From Spirochaetes bacterium RBG_16_67_19 (GTDB lineage Bacteria; Spirochaetota; Spirochaetia; SZUA-6; DRHE01), in assembly GCA_001829505.1 (NCBI GenBank), contig MIBK01000223.1, positions 2,788 to 7,923 of the forward strand: a stretch of 5,136 nt of DNA. Direction: 5' to 3'. The notes under the pieces are model-generated. The model ran no database searches and had not been told where the DNA came from. It saw nothing but the letters and a program-made list of their open reading frames with translations. A program made the position numbers and the translations under genes. Position 1 is the stretch's first letter, and each line of letters starts with the position of its first letter. Shown here piece after piece: positions 1-5,136 of the stretch.

Positions 1-706
1 GGGGTTGAGCCTGGGAGTGGACCACATGATGGTGCACAACGCCTACAACGTGCGCGCCGTGGAGCTGCTGCGGGCCGGGGAAATCGGCGCGGTGAACGAC
101 ATCGTGCTGCATATGGAGTTCCTGTACGGCGGCTCGAAGGAGGAGAGGTCCAGCTGGCGCTGCTCCCGCCCGGAGGAGCTGGGCGGCCCGCTGGGGGACG
201 TGGGCAGCCACTGCCTGTACATGGCGGAAGCCCTGGCCGGCAGCCGCATCCACGGCCTGGCCTGCAGCTACCTGCCGCCGACCCTGTCCCTGGCCGTGGA
301 GAACGGCGCCTTCGTCCAGTTCGAGACCGCCTCCGGCGCGCAGGGCAGCGTGCGGGTGGCCTTCAACCAGCCCCGCGGCGGGCCGCGGGCCACCATGTCC
401 AACCTGGGCTACGAGGTCTACGGCAGCGAGGGGGTCCTGCGCGGATACGGCACGCTGTTCCAGCTTTCCGGCTACAGCGACGAGCCGGTGTCCGTGCGCC
501 TGGAGCTGGACCGTTTCCGGCGCGTGGCCCCGGTGCGCGTGCGGCGCATCCAGAACGTGTACCAGGCCCTGATCCAGGCGCACGCGGATTCCATCCGCGA
601 GAACCGGCCCATGGACGGCTCCGATGGGCTGCACAACCTGGAGCTGGTGCTGAAGTGCCACGAGTCCGCGCGGGGTCGGGGCAAGCGGGTCACCTTGAAG
701 GGCTGA
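1..706 (+). CDS. Gfo/Idh/MocA-family oxidoreductase, C-terminal part (5' truncated)
   Basis: Family members are cytoplasmic NAD(P)-dependent dehydrogenases acting on sugars, inositols or related polyols, with an N-terminal Rossmann domain and a C-terminal alpha/beta substrate domain. Only the last ~233 codons are here. The frame is open to the left edge and codons start at position 2, so the TTG at 5 is probably internal; the nucleotide-binding Gly-rich motif and the EKP motif would lie upstream. Counting from that TTG, residues 1-30 (GVDHMMVHNAY, then VELLRAGEIGAV) match the family's segment after the catalytic Lys, ending in the typical 'G-x-IG' helix end. GGPLGDVGSH (residues 60-69) is the family signature with Asp65 and His69. 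Residues 95-170 form the beta-sheet (FVQFETASGAQGSVRVAF, then YEVYGSEGVL). The C-terminal helix contains HADSIRENRPMDGSDGLHNLELVL, shortened here to its key parts: ENRP followed by DG and the ELVL helix. It ends with TGA at 704-706. Substrate cannot be told. The family call is strong. Confidence 0.9.
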   Translation, partial: GLSLGVDHMMVHNAYNVRAVELLRAGEIGAVNDIVLHMEFLYGGSKEERSSWRCSRPEELGGPLGDVGSHCLYMAEALAGSRIHGLACSYLPPTLSLAVENGAFVQFETASGAQGSVRVAFNQPRGGPRATMSNLGYEVYGSEGVLRGYGTLFQLSGYSDEPVSVRLELDRFRRVAPVRVRRIQNVYQALIQAHADSIRENRPMDGSDGLHNLELVLKCHESARGRGKRVTLKG

Positions 707-734
707 AGCCCCCGTCGCCGCCGGCCGCGTGCCC

Positions 735-763
735 CTGAAATACCACCTGAAGCGTGTCATAGT
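735..763 (+). promoter_or_regulatory. Candidate sigma70-like promoter for the Ig-like lipoprotein gene
   Basis: CTGAAA at 735-740 matches 4 of 6 bases of the -35 consensus. CATAGT at 758-763 matches 4 of 6 of the -10 consensus, and the spacing is 17 bp. The elements lie in the only AT-rich patch of the window (about 754-787). A start near 770 would give a leader of about 67 nt. An alternative -10, TATATC at 772-777, has no good -35 partner. The match is weak and not tested, so this is inference only. Confidence 0.3.
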
Positions 764-782
764 TTAGTGCATATATCGTGAT

Positions 783-803
783 TTATCGGTCGACAGCCGA
801 TAA
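783..803. promoter_or_regulatory. Perfect 7-bp inverted repeat (operator-like site or leader hairpin)
   Basis: TTATCGG at 783-789 and CCGATAA at 797-803 are exact reverse complements separated by 7 nt. In RNA an eighth U-G pair (790/796) leaves a 5-nt loop, CGACA. There is no downstream T-run, so it is not an intrinsic terminator. It lies 33 bp upstream of the lipoprotein start codon and downstream of the candidate promoter. That fits either a repressor operator or a 5'-leader stem-loop affecting translation or mRNA stability. The structure is seen directly; the role is unknown. Confidence 0.45.
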
Positions 804-823
804 GGAGAAAGAGCGTTCCGACC

Positions 824-830
824 AGGTGGT
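824..830 (+). promoter_or_regulatory. Ribosome binding site of the Ig-like lipoprotein gene
   Basis: AGGTGG at 824-829 (one mismatch to AGGAGG) sits 7 nt before the ATG at 837. A better SD-like AAGGAG at 802-807 is 29 nt away, too far to serve this ATG. The frame upstream of 837 has no ATG, GTG or TTG before the in-frame TAA at 801-803, so 837 is the first possible start. Confidence 0.6.
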
Positions 831-836
831 GGGCAA

Positions 837-893
837 ATGAAGAGAATAATCCCTGTTGCGGTCCTATTCGTCGTCCTTGTGGCGCTCTCCTGC
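837..893 (+). other. Lipoprotein signal peptide with relaxed lipobox (residues 1-19)
   Basis: The n-region is MKR (Lys2, Arg3), followed by a hydrophobic core from Ile4 to Leu17 and the cleavage/lipidation box A-L-S-C ending at Cys19. Signal peptidase II would cut before Cys19. Ala at -3 in place of the usual Leu is tolerated in spirochaetal lipoproteins, which are known for relaxed lipoboxes. The residue after Cys is Arg20, so there is no Asp+2-type retention signal of the enterobacterial kind; whether such rules apply here is unknown. Confidence 0.75.
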
Positions 894-3800
894 CGGAACC
901 CGTTCATGGTCGGCCTCGGCAACGACATTGACCTTCAGTCGCCGGACCTGGCGGTGCTCAGCCATGACAACGGCGAGTACGTAAAGGGCCTCATCGACCT
1001 GGCAGGGACCTTCGCCGACGACTTCGTGAACGTCACGGTCAGGGTATCCCTGGACGGCGGCGGTACCTATGCTCCCGCGACCGTGGACCCCACGGACAAG
1101 AGCTGGACTTACCCGCTGGACACGGCTGCGCAAGCTGATGGGCCCCGGGACCTCCTGGTGCGGGTAACGGACGGCACCGGGAAGACCATCGAGAAGCGGA
1201 TCCTGCTGTACTTCGACAACACCCCGCCGATCGTCCTGGTCAAGGTCCCGTTGGGCTACGTGTATCCCCCCAACGAGTACAACGGGACCGTGGCCATCCG
1301 CGGCGACTCCATTGACCAGTTCCCCATTTCCCGGATCGCCGTGGAGATACAGAACGCCAGCGGGACCCCGCTGGTGTCCGTGCCCTCGGTCACCGGCACC
1401 AACAGCTGGAGCTACAACTTTCCGAGCATCGGCCTGGTGGGCGGCATTGAAAACTGCCGGATGATCGTCACCGCCTACGACATGGCAGGAAATGCCAGCT
1501 CGGCTTTCTATCACATCGCCGACGTGACAGCGCTCAACGGCGGCACGGCGTTGAGCGTGGAGGACGTGGCCGCGATCGCCGGCGGCGAAACGGTGGGCAG
1601 CGTCAACCCGGCCGAGCTGGCCACGATCGCCAAGACCGCCGCCTCCCCGCTGACCTTGCGGATCAACCAGGGCCTGGACCTGCCGGTCTTCGACATCTAC
1701 AATCCCGACCCGGCCGGCACGCCCGCCGAAAACGTGCTTTCTCCCTCCTCTAAGGCCATCGGCATGGTCACGGACGACGCCGAGGGCGTGAACGTGTCCA
1801 CCATCCAGATCAGCTTCGACGGGGGGGCCTGGAATCCGGTGCAGAGCACGGTGGGCACGGGTTTGGCGGTGCGCTGGGAGCACAGCCTCTCCAGCCTGGC
1901 CCCCGGAGACCACACCCTGCAGCTGCGGGCCAGCGACAACCTGGGCGCGCAGGGCTACTCCGTGGACGTGGACTTCTCCATCGACGCGGGAGCTCCCAGC
2001 ATCGAGATCACCTCCCCGACCCAGGGCTCCTACCTCAACTCGACTTCCTTTCTGATCACCGGCACGGCCGCCAGCGGCGACACCGTAACCGGCGTATATC
2101 TGAGCAAGGACGACGGGGCCACCTGGGACCCCAGCCCCGCCACCTCCACCTCCGGTGACTGGGATACCTGGGAATACTCCCTCACGGGCGCGCCGACGGA
2201 CGCGGTCTCCATCAAAGCCAGGGTGACGGCCGGCGCCAAGGTCGCTTATTACAACCTGTCCGTGGTGGTCGACACCCAGTTCCCCACGGTGAGCTTCCTC
2301 TCGCCCACCAAGGCCAGCTCGGTCAACGGGCCGGTGACGGTGCGCGGCTCCTCGTCGGACAACCGCCAGATCACCAAGGTCGAGCTTCGCCTCGGCGAGC
2401 CCGCGAACTGGATCGTGCTCTCGGACCCCTACAGCTGGGACTACCTGTTCGACTCGGCCGGGTACGCCAATGCCACCTACGCCACCGAGTCGCCCCCGGC
2501 CAGCAACATCTGGCGGCTCAACGTCTACGCCCGGGTCACTGACATTGCCGGCAACGTCACGACCACAACTTCCTCCACCTACTACTTCTTCATCGACCAG
2601 GCGCTGGACAAGCCGCGGGTCACCGTCATCTCCCCGCCCGCCGGAACCACGAACGTGGCCGGGCCCGTGCTCGTATCGGGAACCGCCCTGGATGACGACG
2701 GGCTGCATCACGTGGAGATGCAGATCGACGTCAACGGGGACGGGGACTTCGCGGACTACGTGGACTTCTGGAGCGGTTCGGCCAAGGGGGCGGACGGGGA
2801 CACCCTGGACCGCTTCGAGCGCGAGGACACCTGGTACTCGGTGAGCGGCACCAGCCTGTGGTCGCAGCAGATCAACGGCTACGGGGAGATGTACCAGACC
2901 GAGGTGGGGCATAACGGGGATATCACGGTGCGTGTGCGCGCCGTGGACACCAAGGACGGCGGCCTGACGGCCGGCATCGCGGGGGACATCAGCGAGTTCT
3001 CGATCCACCTGGACGATACCATCCCGCGCATCGAGAGCCTGAGCCTGGTCTCCGGCGACTTCGTCCAGGGCCTGTTCCACATCACCGGCCAGGCCCTGGA
3101 TGACGAGCAGATCGGGACCGTGCAGATCAGCTATGACGGCGGGATCAACTACCAGAACCTGGCCCCCGGATCCTACGTCGTCAACACCCTGAAGGACTGG
3201 AGCCTGGACATCACCATCGACACCCGGCCCTCGGGGCTCGACATCTCCAGCGGGATCCTGTACCTGCGCCTGAAGATCACCGACAACGCCAACTACCAGT
3301 CGCTCACCCCGCTGAACCTGAACGTGGACAATGTCTACCCGACCAACAGCCCCTCCGGCTATACCGGAGCGGCCGGCGACATCAACGGCACCGCCGCGCG
3401 TGTGCAGGGCACGGCGCAGGACGCGGGAACGGTGAGCGGCATCCAGGAGATCGAGGTCTACTTCGTGCGCGACATTGCCAGCGTCATGTATGTCTACAAC
3501 CCCACGACCGGCGCAACCGCCGCCGTGGGCAGCTTCGACTTCGGGGACGGCAGCGGAGCGGTGTCCTACCCCACGGGGGCCGGAAGCGACAACTACAAGA
3601 TCACGATCAATGACTTCAACGAGTTCGGCAACGACGCCGGCGGGAACGGGGATGGGGACGGCTTCAACGAGTCGCTGACCCTGGCGGGGTCGACCTACAA
3701 CTGGTGGGCCGAGTTCAACTCGAACCTGATCCCCGATGGAACCGTCGAGATCCATTACCTGGTCATGGACAACTCGGGCAACGGCCACCACTACCAGACC

Positions 3801-5136
3801 GCAGGCTTCGTGAAGAACCACAAGCCCAGCATCAGCAGCGTGACGGTGGGCAGCGACATCGACCAGAGCGGTACCGTCGAGGTCGATGAGCAGTTCGCCT
3901 ACAGCGGGGCCTTCAAGGCCCGCTACCGGCTGTACCTGGCCATCAGCGCCGCGGACGACCAGCCGCTGTCCAGCTACCAGGTCATCCGCGACCCCTACGG
4001 CACCCCGCAGGTGATCCTCTCGGCCGCTTCCGGCACCATCGACGTCACCGGCTACAGCGAGGGAGCCTTGTCGCTGTTGTGCCGGGTCACCGACACGGAC
4101 GGCATCACCGCGGAGTCGCTGCTGGCCGTGACCATCGAGAACAACGACACGGTGCCGCCGGTGCTCAATCTGGCGGCGCTGGCCCAGGGCCAGCTGGTGG
4201 CCGGTCACCTGGAGGAGAGCGGCGCCAGCCTGCACGACGGCACCGATGCCGACGTGAGCGGGACCATCGCCCTGAGCGGCACGGCCACCGACAACCAGCG
4301 CGTCCAGCGCATCAGCGTGCAGATCGACAACTTCGACGCCGACGGGGCGGGACCGCTGGCGGCCGGGGCGGAGCGCATCGTCGCCCAGTGGACGGGGACC
4401 AGCCTGCTGTCCCAGGACGCCGCCTTGGTGATCGACAGCCAGACCCTGAGCGAGAGCTCGGGACACCAGGTCTCCTGGACCTACACCTGGAACAGCGCGG
4501 GGGTGACCAATGTGGCGGGCAACAACCTGGCGGTCCGCTTCAGGGCCTACGACTTCGCCCCGGCCGCCAGCCTGGATTCCGAGACCGTGGACGTGGTGCC
4601 CTACCTCAGCGGCATCATCCGCACCCTGGGCACCAACCGCTCCAAGTACGGCAGATACGCCGTGCAGGAAGGCGAAACCGGGGTCGTGCTTTCCGGCTAC
4701 AACCTCGCCCAGACCGGCGCCAACTGGGTGCGGGTGTACAACACCGCGGGCGCCGCTTACGACACGGTGGCGGTCACCGCGGCCGGTTCGCCCTACACGA
4801 GCATGACCGTTTCGCTGGCCGCGGTCACCCACTCCGGGTGGCTGCGCCTGGCGGTCAACGGAGTGGAGGCGACCAACAACATCAACAACAACGCCCTCAC
4901 GCCCAACAAGGAGGACGACGGCAGCGGCCTGGGCTCCACCCTTTGGAACGACGACCGCTACCTGCGGGTCTGGGCCGTCGGGGCGGCCTTCAACCAGAGC
5001 GACGACCCGGAGCACCCCAGCATGGGCATCCTGGCGGACGGGACGCTCTACGGCGCCTGGACCAACAATGCCGGGTCCAGTGGTTACTACGCCACGACCG
5101 CGGCCCGGACCACCTTCCACAACAAGTACGACCCTC
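837..5136 (+). CDS. Giant Ig-like repeat lipoprotein with IPT-like and propeller-like C-terminal region (3' truncated)
   Basis: The frame is open from ATG 837 to the right edge (1433 complete codons), so the end of the protein lies outside the window. Residues 1-19 are a lipoprotein-type signal peptide. About ten Ig-like beta-sandwich modules of roughly 95-160 residues follow (approximate spans 33-131, 132-230, 282-386, 387-483, 484-593, 594-730, 731-834, 835-995, 996-1108, 1109-1255). They are recognised by repeated linkers (FDNTPP, DAGAP, DTQFP, LDDTIP, VDNVYP, NNDTVPP), G-T-A/S-x-D strands (VSGTALDDDG, ITGQALDDEQ, LSGTATDNQR) and strand-turn motifs (VRVSLDGGGTY, IQISFDGGAW, VQISYDGGINY). 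Residues 1256-1345 resemble an IPT/TIG module, and 1370 onward resembles the first blade of a propeller. Three cysteines only (19, 207, 1082), as is usual for exported proteins. The expected place is the cell surface or periplasm, lipid-anchored. Such modules serve in adhesion or polysaccharide/protein binding, but no catalytic residues or specific ligand can be named. Function is unknown; structural class is firm. Confidence 0.85.
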   Translation, partial: MKRIIPVAVLFVVLVALSCRNPFMVGLGNDIDLQSPDLAVLSHDNGEYVKGLIDLAGTFADDFVNVTVRVSLDGGGTYAPATVDPTDKSWTYPLDTAAQADGPRDLLVRVTDGTGKTIEKRILLYFDNTPPIVLVKVPLGYVYPPNEYNGTVAIRGDSIDQFPISRIAVEIQNASGTPLVSVPSVTGTNSWSYNFPSIGLVGGIENCRMIVTAYDMAGNASSAFYHIADVTALNGGTALSVEDVAAIAGGETVGSVNPAELATIAKTAASPLTLRINQGLDLPVFDIYNPDPAGTPAENVLSPSSKAIGMVTDDAEGVNVSTIQISFDGGAWNPVQSTVGTGLAVRWEHSLSSLAPGDHTLQLRASDNLGAQGYSVDVDFSIDAGAPSIEITSPTQGSYLNSTSFLITGTAASGDTVTGVYLSKDDGATWDPSPATSTSGDWDTWEYSLTGAPTDAVSIKARVTAGAKVAYYNLSVVVDTQFPTVSFLSPTKASSVNGPVTVRGSSSDNRQITKVELRLGEPANWIVLSDPYSWDYLFDSAGYANATYATESPPASNIWRLNVYARVTDIAGNVTTTTSSTYYFFIDQALDKPRVTVISPPAGTTNVAGPVLVSGTALDDDGLHHVEMQIDVNGDGDFADYVDFWSGSAKGADGDTLDRFEREDTWYSVSGTSLWSQQINGYGEMYQTEVGHNGDITVRVRAVDTKDGGLTAGIAGDISEFSIHLDDTIPRIESLSLVSGDFVQGLFHITGQALDDEQIGTVQISYDGGINYQNLAPGSYVVNTLKDWSLDITIDTRPSGLDISSGILYLRLKITDNANYQSLTPLNLNVDNVYPTNSPSGYTGAAGDINGTAARVQGTAQDAGTVSGIQEIEVYFVRDIASVMYVYNPTTGATAAVGSFDFGDGSGAVSYPTGAGSDNYKITINDFNEFGNDAGGNGDGDGFNESLTLAGSTYNWWAEFNSNLIPDGTVEIHYLVMDNSGNGHHYQTAGFVKNHKPSISSVTVGSDIDQSGTVEVDEQFAYSGAFKARYRLYLAISAADDQPLSSYQVIRDPYGTPQVILSAASGTIDVTGYSEGALSLLCRVTDTDGITAESLLAVTIENNDTVPPVLNLAALAQGQLVAGHLEESGASLHDGTDADVSGTIALSGTATDNQRVQRISVQIDNFDADGAGPLAAGAERIVAQWTGTSLLSQDAALVIDSQTLSESSGHQVSWTYTWNSAGVTNVAGNNLAVRFRAYDFAPAASLDSETVDVVPYLSGIIRTLGTNRSKYGRYAVQEGETGVVLSGYNLAQTGANWVRVYNTAGAAYDTVAVTAAGSPYTSMTVSLAAVTHSGWLRLAVNGVEATNNINNNALTPNKEDDGSGLGSTLWNDDRYLRVWAVGAAFNQSDDPEHPSMGILADGTLYGAWTNNAGSSGYYATTAARTTFHNKYDP
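2727..2765 (+). other. EF-hand/thrombospondin-3-like acidic loop in Ig-like module 6 (residues 631-643)
   Basis: DVNGDGDFADYVD places Asp/Asn at loop positions 1, 3, 5 and 7 (Asp631, Asn633, Asp635, Asp637) with Gly at 6 and a hydrophobic residue at 8, as in calcium-binding DxNxDGD loops. Position 12 is Val642, not the Glu/Asp of a canonical EF-hand, so it is closer to thrombospondin type 3 or dockerin-like loops. It follows the strand HHVEMQI, where other modules have the short S-x-D-G-G turn. Calcium binding is inferred. Confidence 0.5.
3630..3671 (+). other. Asp/Gly/Asn-rich probable calcium loop in module 8 (residues 932-945)
   Basis: The stretch NDAGGNGDGDGFNE carries Asn/Asp at alternate positions (Asn937, Asp939, Asp941) with a following Gly-Phe, a pattern of metal-binding acidic loops in secreted beta-rich proteins. 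It lies inside an enlarged module with an insertion between about residues 885 and 960. Metal binding is inferred from composition only. Confidence 0.4.
4602..4871 (+). other. IPT/TIG-like module (residues 1256-1345)
   Basis: This module departs from the preceding Ig-like pattern. After a short lead (LSGIIRTLGTNRSKYGRYAV) comes EGETGVVLSGYNLAQTGA, which matches the IPT/TIG hallmark of a Gly-rich turn followed by V-x-L/I-x-G-x-N-L/F, then WVRVYNTAG and a closing strand WLRLAVNGVEA. IPT/TIG domains are Ig-like folds found in cell-surface and carbohydrate-binding proteins. The likely role is a spacer or structural support between the Ig array and the C-terminal domain. Confidence 0.5.
4872..4943 (+). 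other. Asn-rich linker (residues 1346-1369)
   Basis: The segment begins TNNINNNALTPNKEDDGSG and is rich in Asn, Asp, Gly and Pro, without a regular strand pattern. It separates the IPT-like module from the domain that follows. The coding run of AAC codons (about 4877-4893) is the only low-complexity patch in the gene. Confidence 0.5.
4944..5136 (+). other. Start of a probable beta-propeller-type domain (residue 1370 onward, truncated)
   Basis: The sequence DDRYLRVWAVG is followed, about 20 residues later, by HPSMGILADGTLYGAWTNN and then a YYATTAARTTFHNKY strand. The S-M-x-I-x-x-D-G-T-L-Y-x-x-W core resembles the blade motif of sialidase/BNR-like and other propeller repeats, where D-G-x-x-Y/H-x-x-W marks the inner strands. 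Only one blade is visible before the window ends, so the fold assignment is tentative and whether it is catalytic or binding cannot be judged. Confidence 0.35.

Larger units (their letters stand above)
933..4601 (+). other. Array of about ten divergent bacterial Ig-like modules (residues 33-1255)
   Basis: The modules share a pattern but little identity. Each begins with a strand after a Pro-rich linker, continues with a G-x-A/S-x-D strand and a V-x-I/L-S-x-D-G-G turn, then a W-x-Y/L strand, and ends with V-R/Y-A-x-D-x-x-G (for example RVTDGTG, TAYDMAGN, RASDNLGA, RVTDIAGN, RAVDTKDG, KITDNAN, LVMDNSGN). That final A-x-D-x-x-GN motif is typical of Big_7/Big-type and related Ig-like folds in secreted proteins. 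There is no detectable DNA-level tandem repetition, so the array is old or strongly diverged. Residues 231-281 between the second and third modules do not fit the pattern: they are Ala/Glu-rich and may be helical or a linker. Module borders are approximate, read by eye. Confidence 0.7.

Noticed and set aside
5..7. TTG at 5 as the true start of the oxidoreductase gene
   Set aside because: The frame is open to the left edge, and the encoded part lacks the Rossmann domain that family members always have, so the gene very likely begins upstream of the window.
700..711. GGGCT-GA-AGCCC inverted repeat over the stop codon of the oxidoreductase gene as an intrinsic terminator
   Set aside because: The stem is only 4-5 bp with a tiny loop and no T-run follows; such short repeats are common by chance in GC-rich DNA.
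802..807. AAGGAG as the ribosome binding site of the lipoprotein gene
   Set aside because: It is 29 nt from the ATG at 837 and no suitable start codon lies 5-12 nt after it; AGGTGG at 824-829 has proper spacing.
2470..2844. Plus-strand 124-codon open frame, and similar short frames at 3475-3678, 3704-3889 and 4510-4806
   Set aside because: They lie inside the lipoprotein gene in another frame and encode Pro/Thr/Ser/Arg-rich low-complexity sequence, as expected for off-frame reading of GC-rich DNA.
864..5120. Minus-strand 1418-codon open frame as a protein-coding gene
   Set aside because: It is in exact codon register with a convincing plus-strand gene that has a signal peptide, RBS and Ig-like modules. 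The antisense product has no recognisable domain and a composition expected from reverse-complementing GC-rich codons.

Overview
The window is G+C-rich (by eye roughly two thirds) and holds two plus-strand genes, both cut by a window edge. They are separated by one short, distinctly AT-richer intergenic region. The left gene is the C-terminal part of a Gfo/Idh/MocA-family NAD(P)-dependent sugar oxidoreductase. The right gene, starting at 837, encodes the first 1433 residues of a very large secreted protein. It has a lipoprotein-type signal peptide (Cys19), about ten consecutive bacterial Ig-like beta-sandwich modules, an IPT/TIG-like module, an Asn-rich linker, and the start of what looks like a beta-propeller-type domain. 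No stop codon occurs before the right edge, so the true length is unknown.

Layout: 1-706, oxidoreductase (partial). 707-836, intergenic, with a weak sigma70-like promoter (735-763), a perfect 7-bp inverted repeat (783-803) and an SD-like AGGTGG next to the start codon. 837-5136, Ig-like lipoprotein (partial). No tRNA, rRNA, insertion sequence or CRISPR array was seen, and no stretch over 300 bases lacks a gene.

Organism: very large lipoproteins made of strings of Ig-like repeats that lead into propeller-like repeats, with a relaxed lipobox (Ala at -3), recall free-living or gut members of the Spirochaetota with high G+C. This is a tentative inference from family style, not a proven assignment.

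The two genes probably do not act together. They share a strand, but the 130-bp gap carries its own candidate promoter and the encoded functions (cytoplasmic sugar metabolism versus cell-surface scaffold) are unrelated. One trap for automated annotation is that almost the whole lipoprotein gene is mirrored on the minus strand by a stop-free frame of about 1418 codons (864-5120). I interpret it as a compositional shadow and not as a gene.
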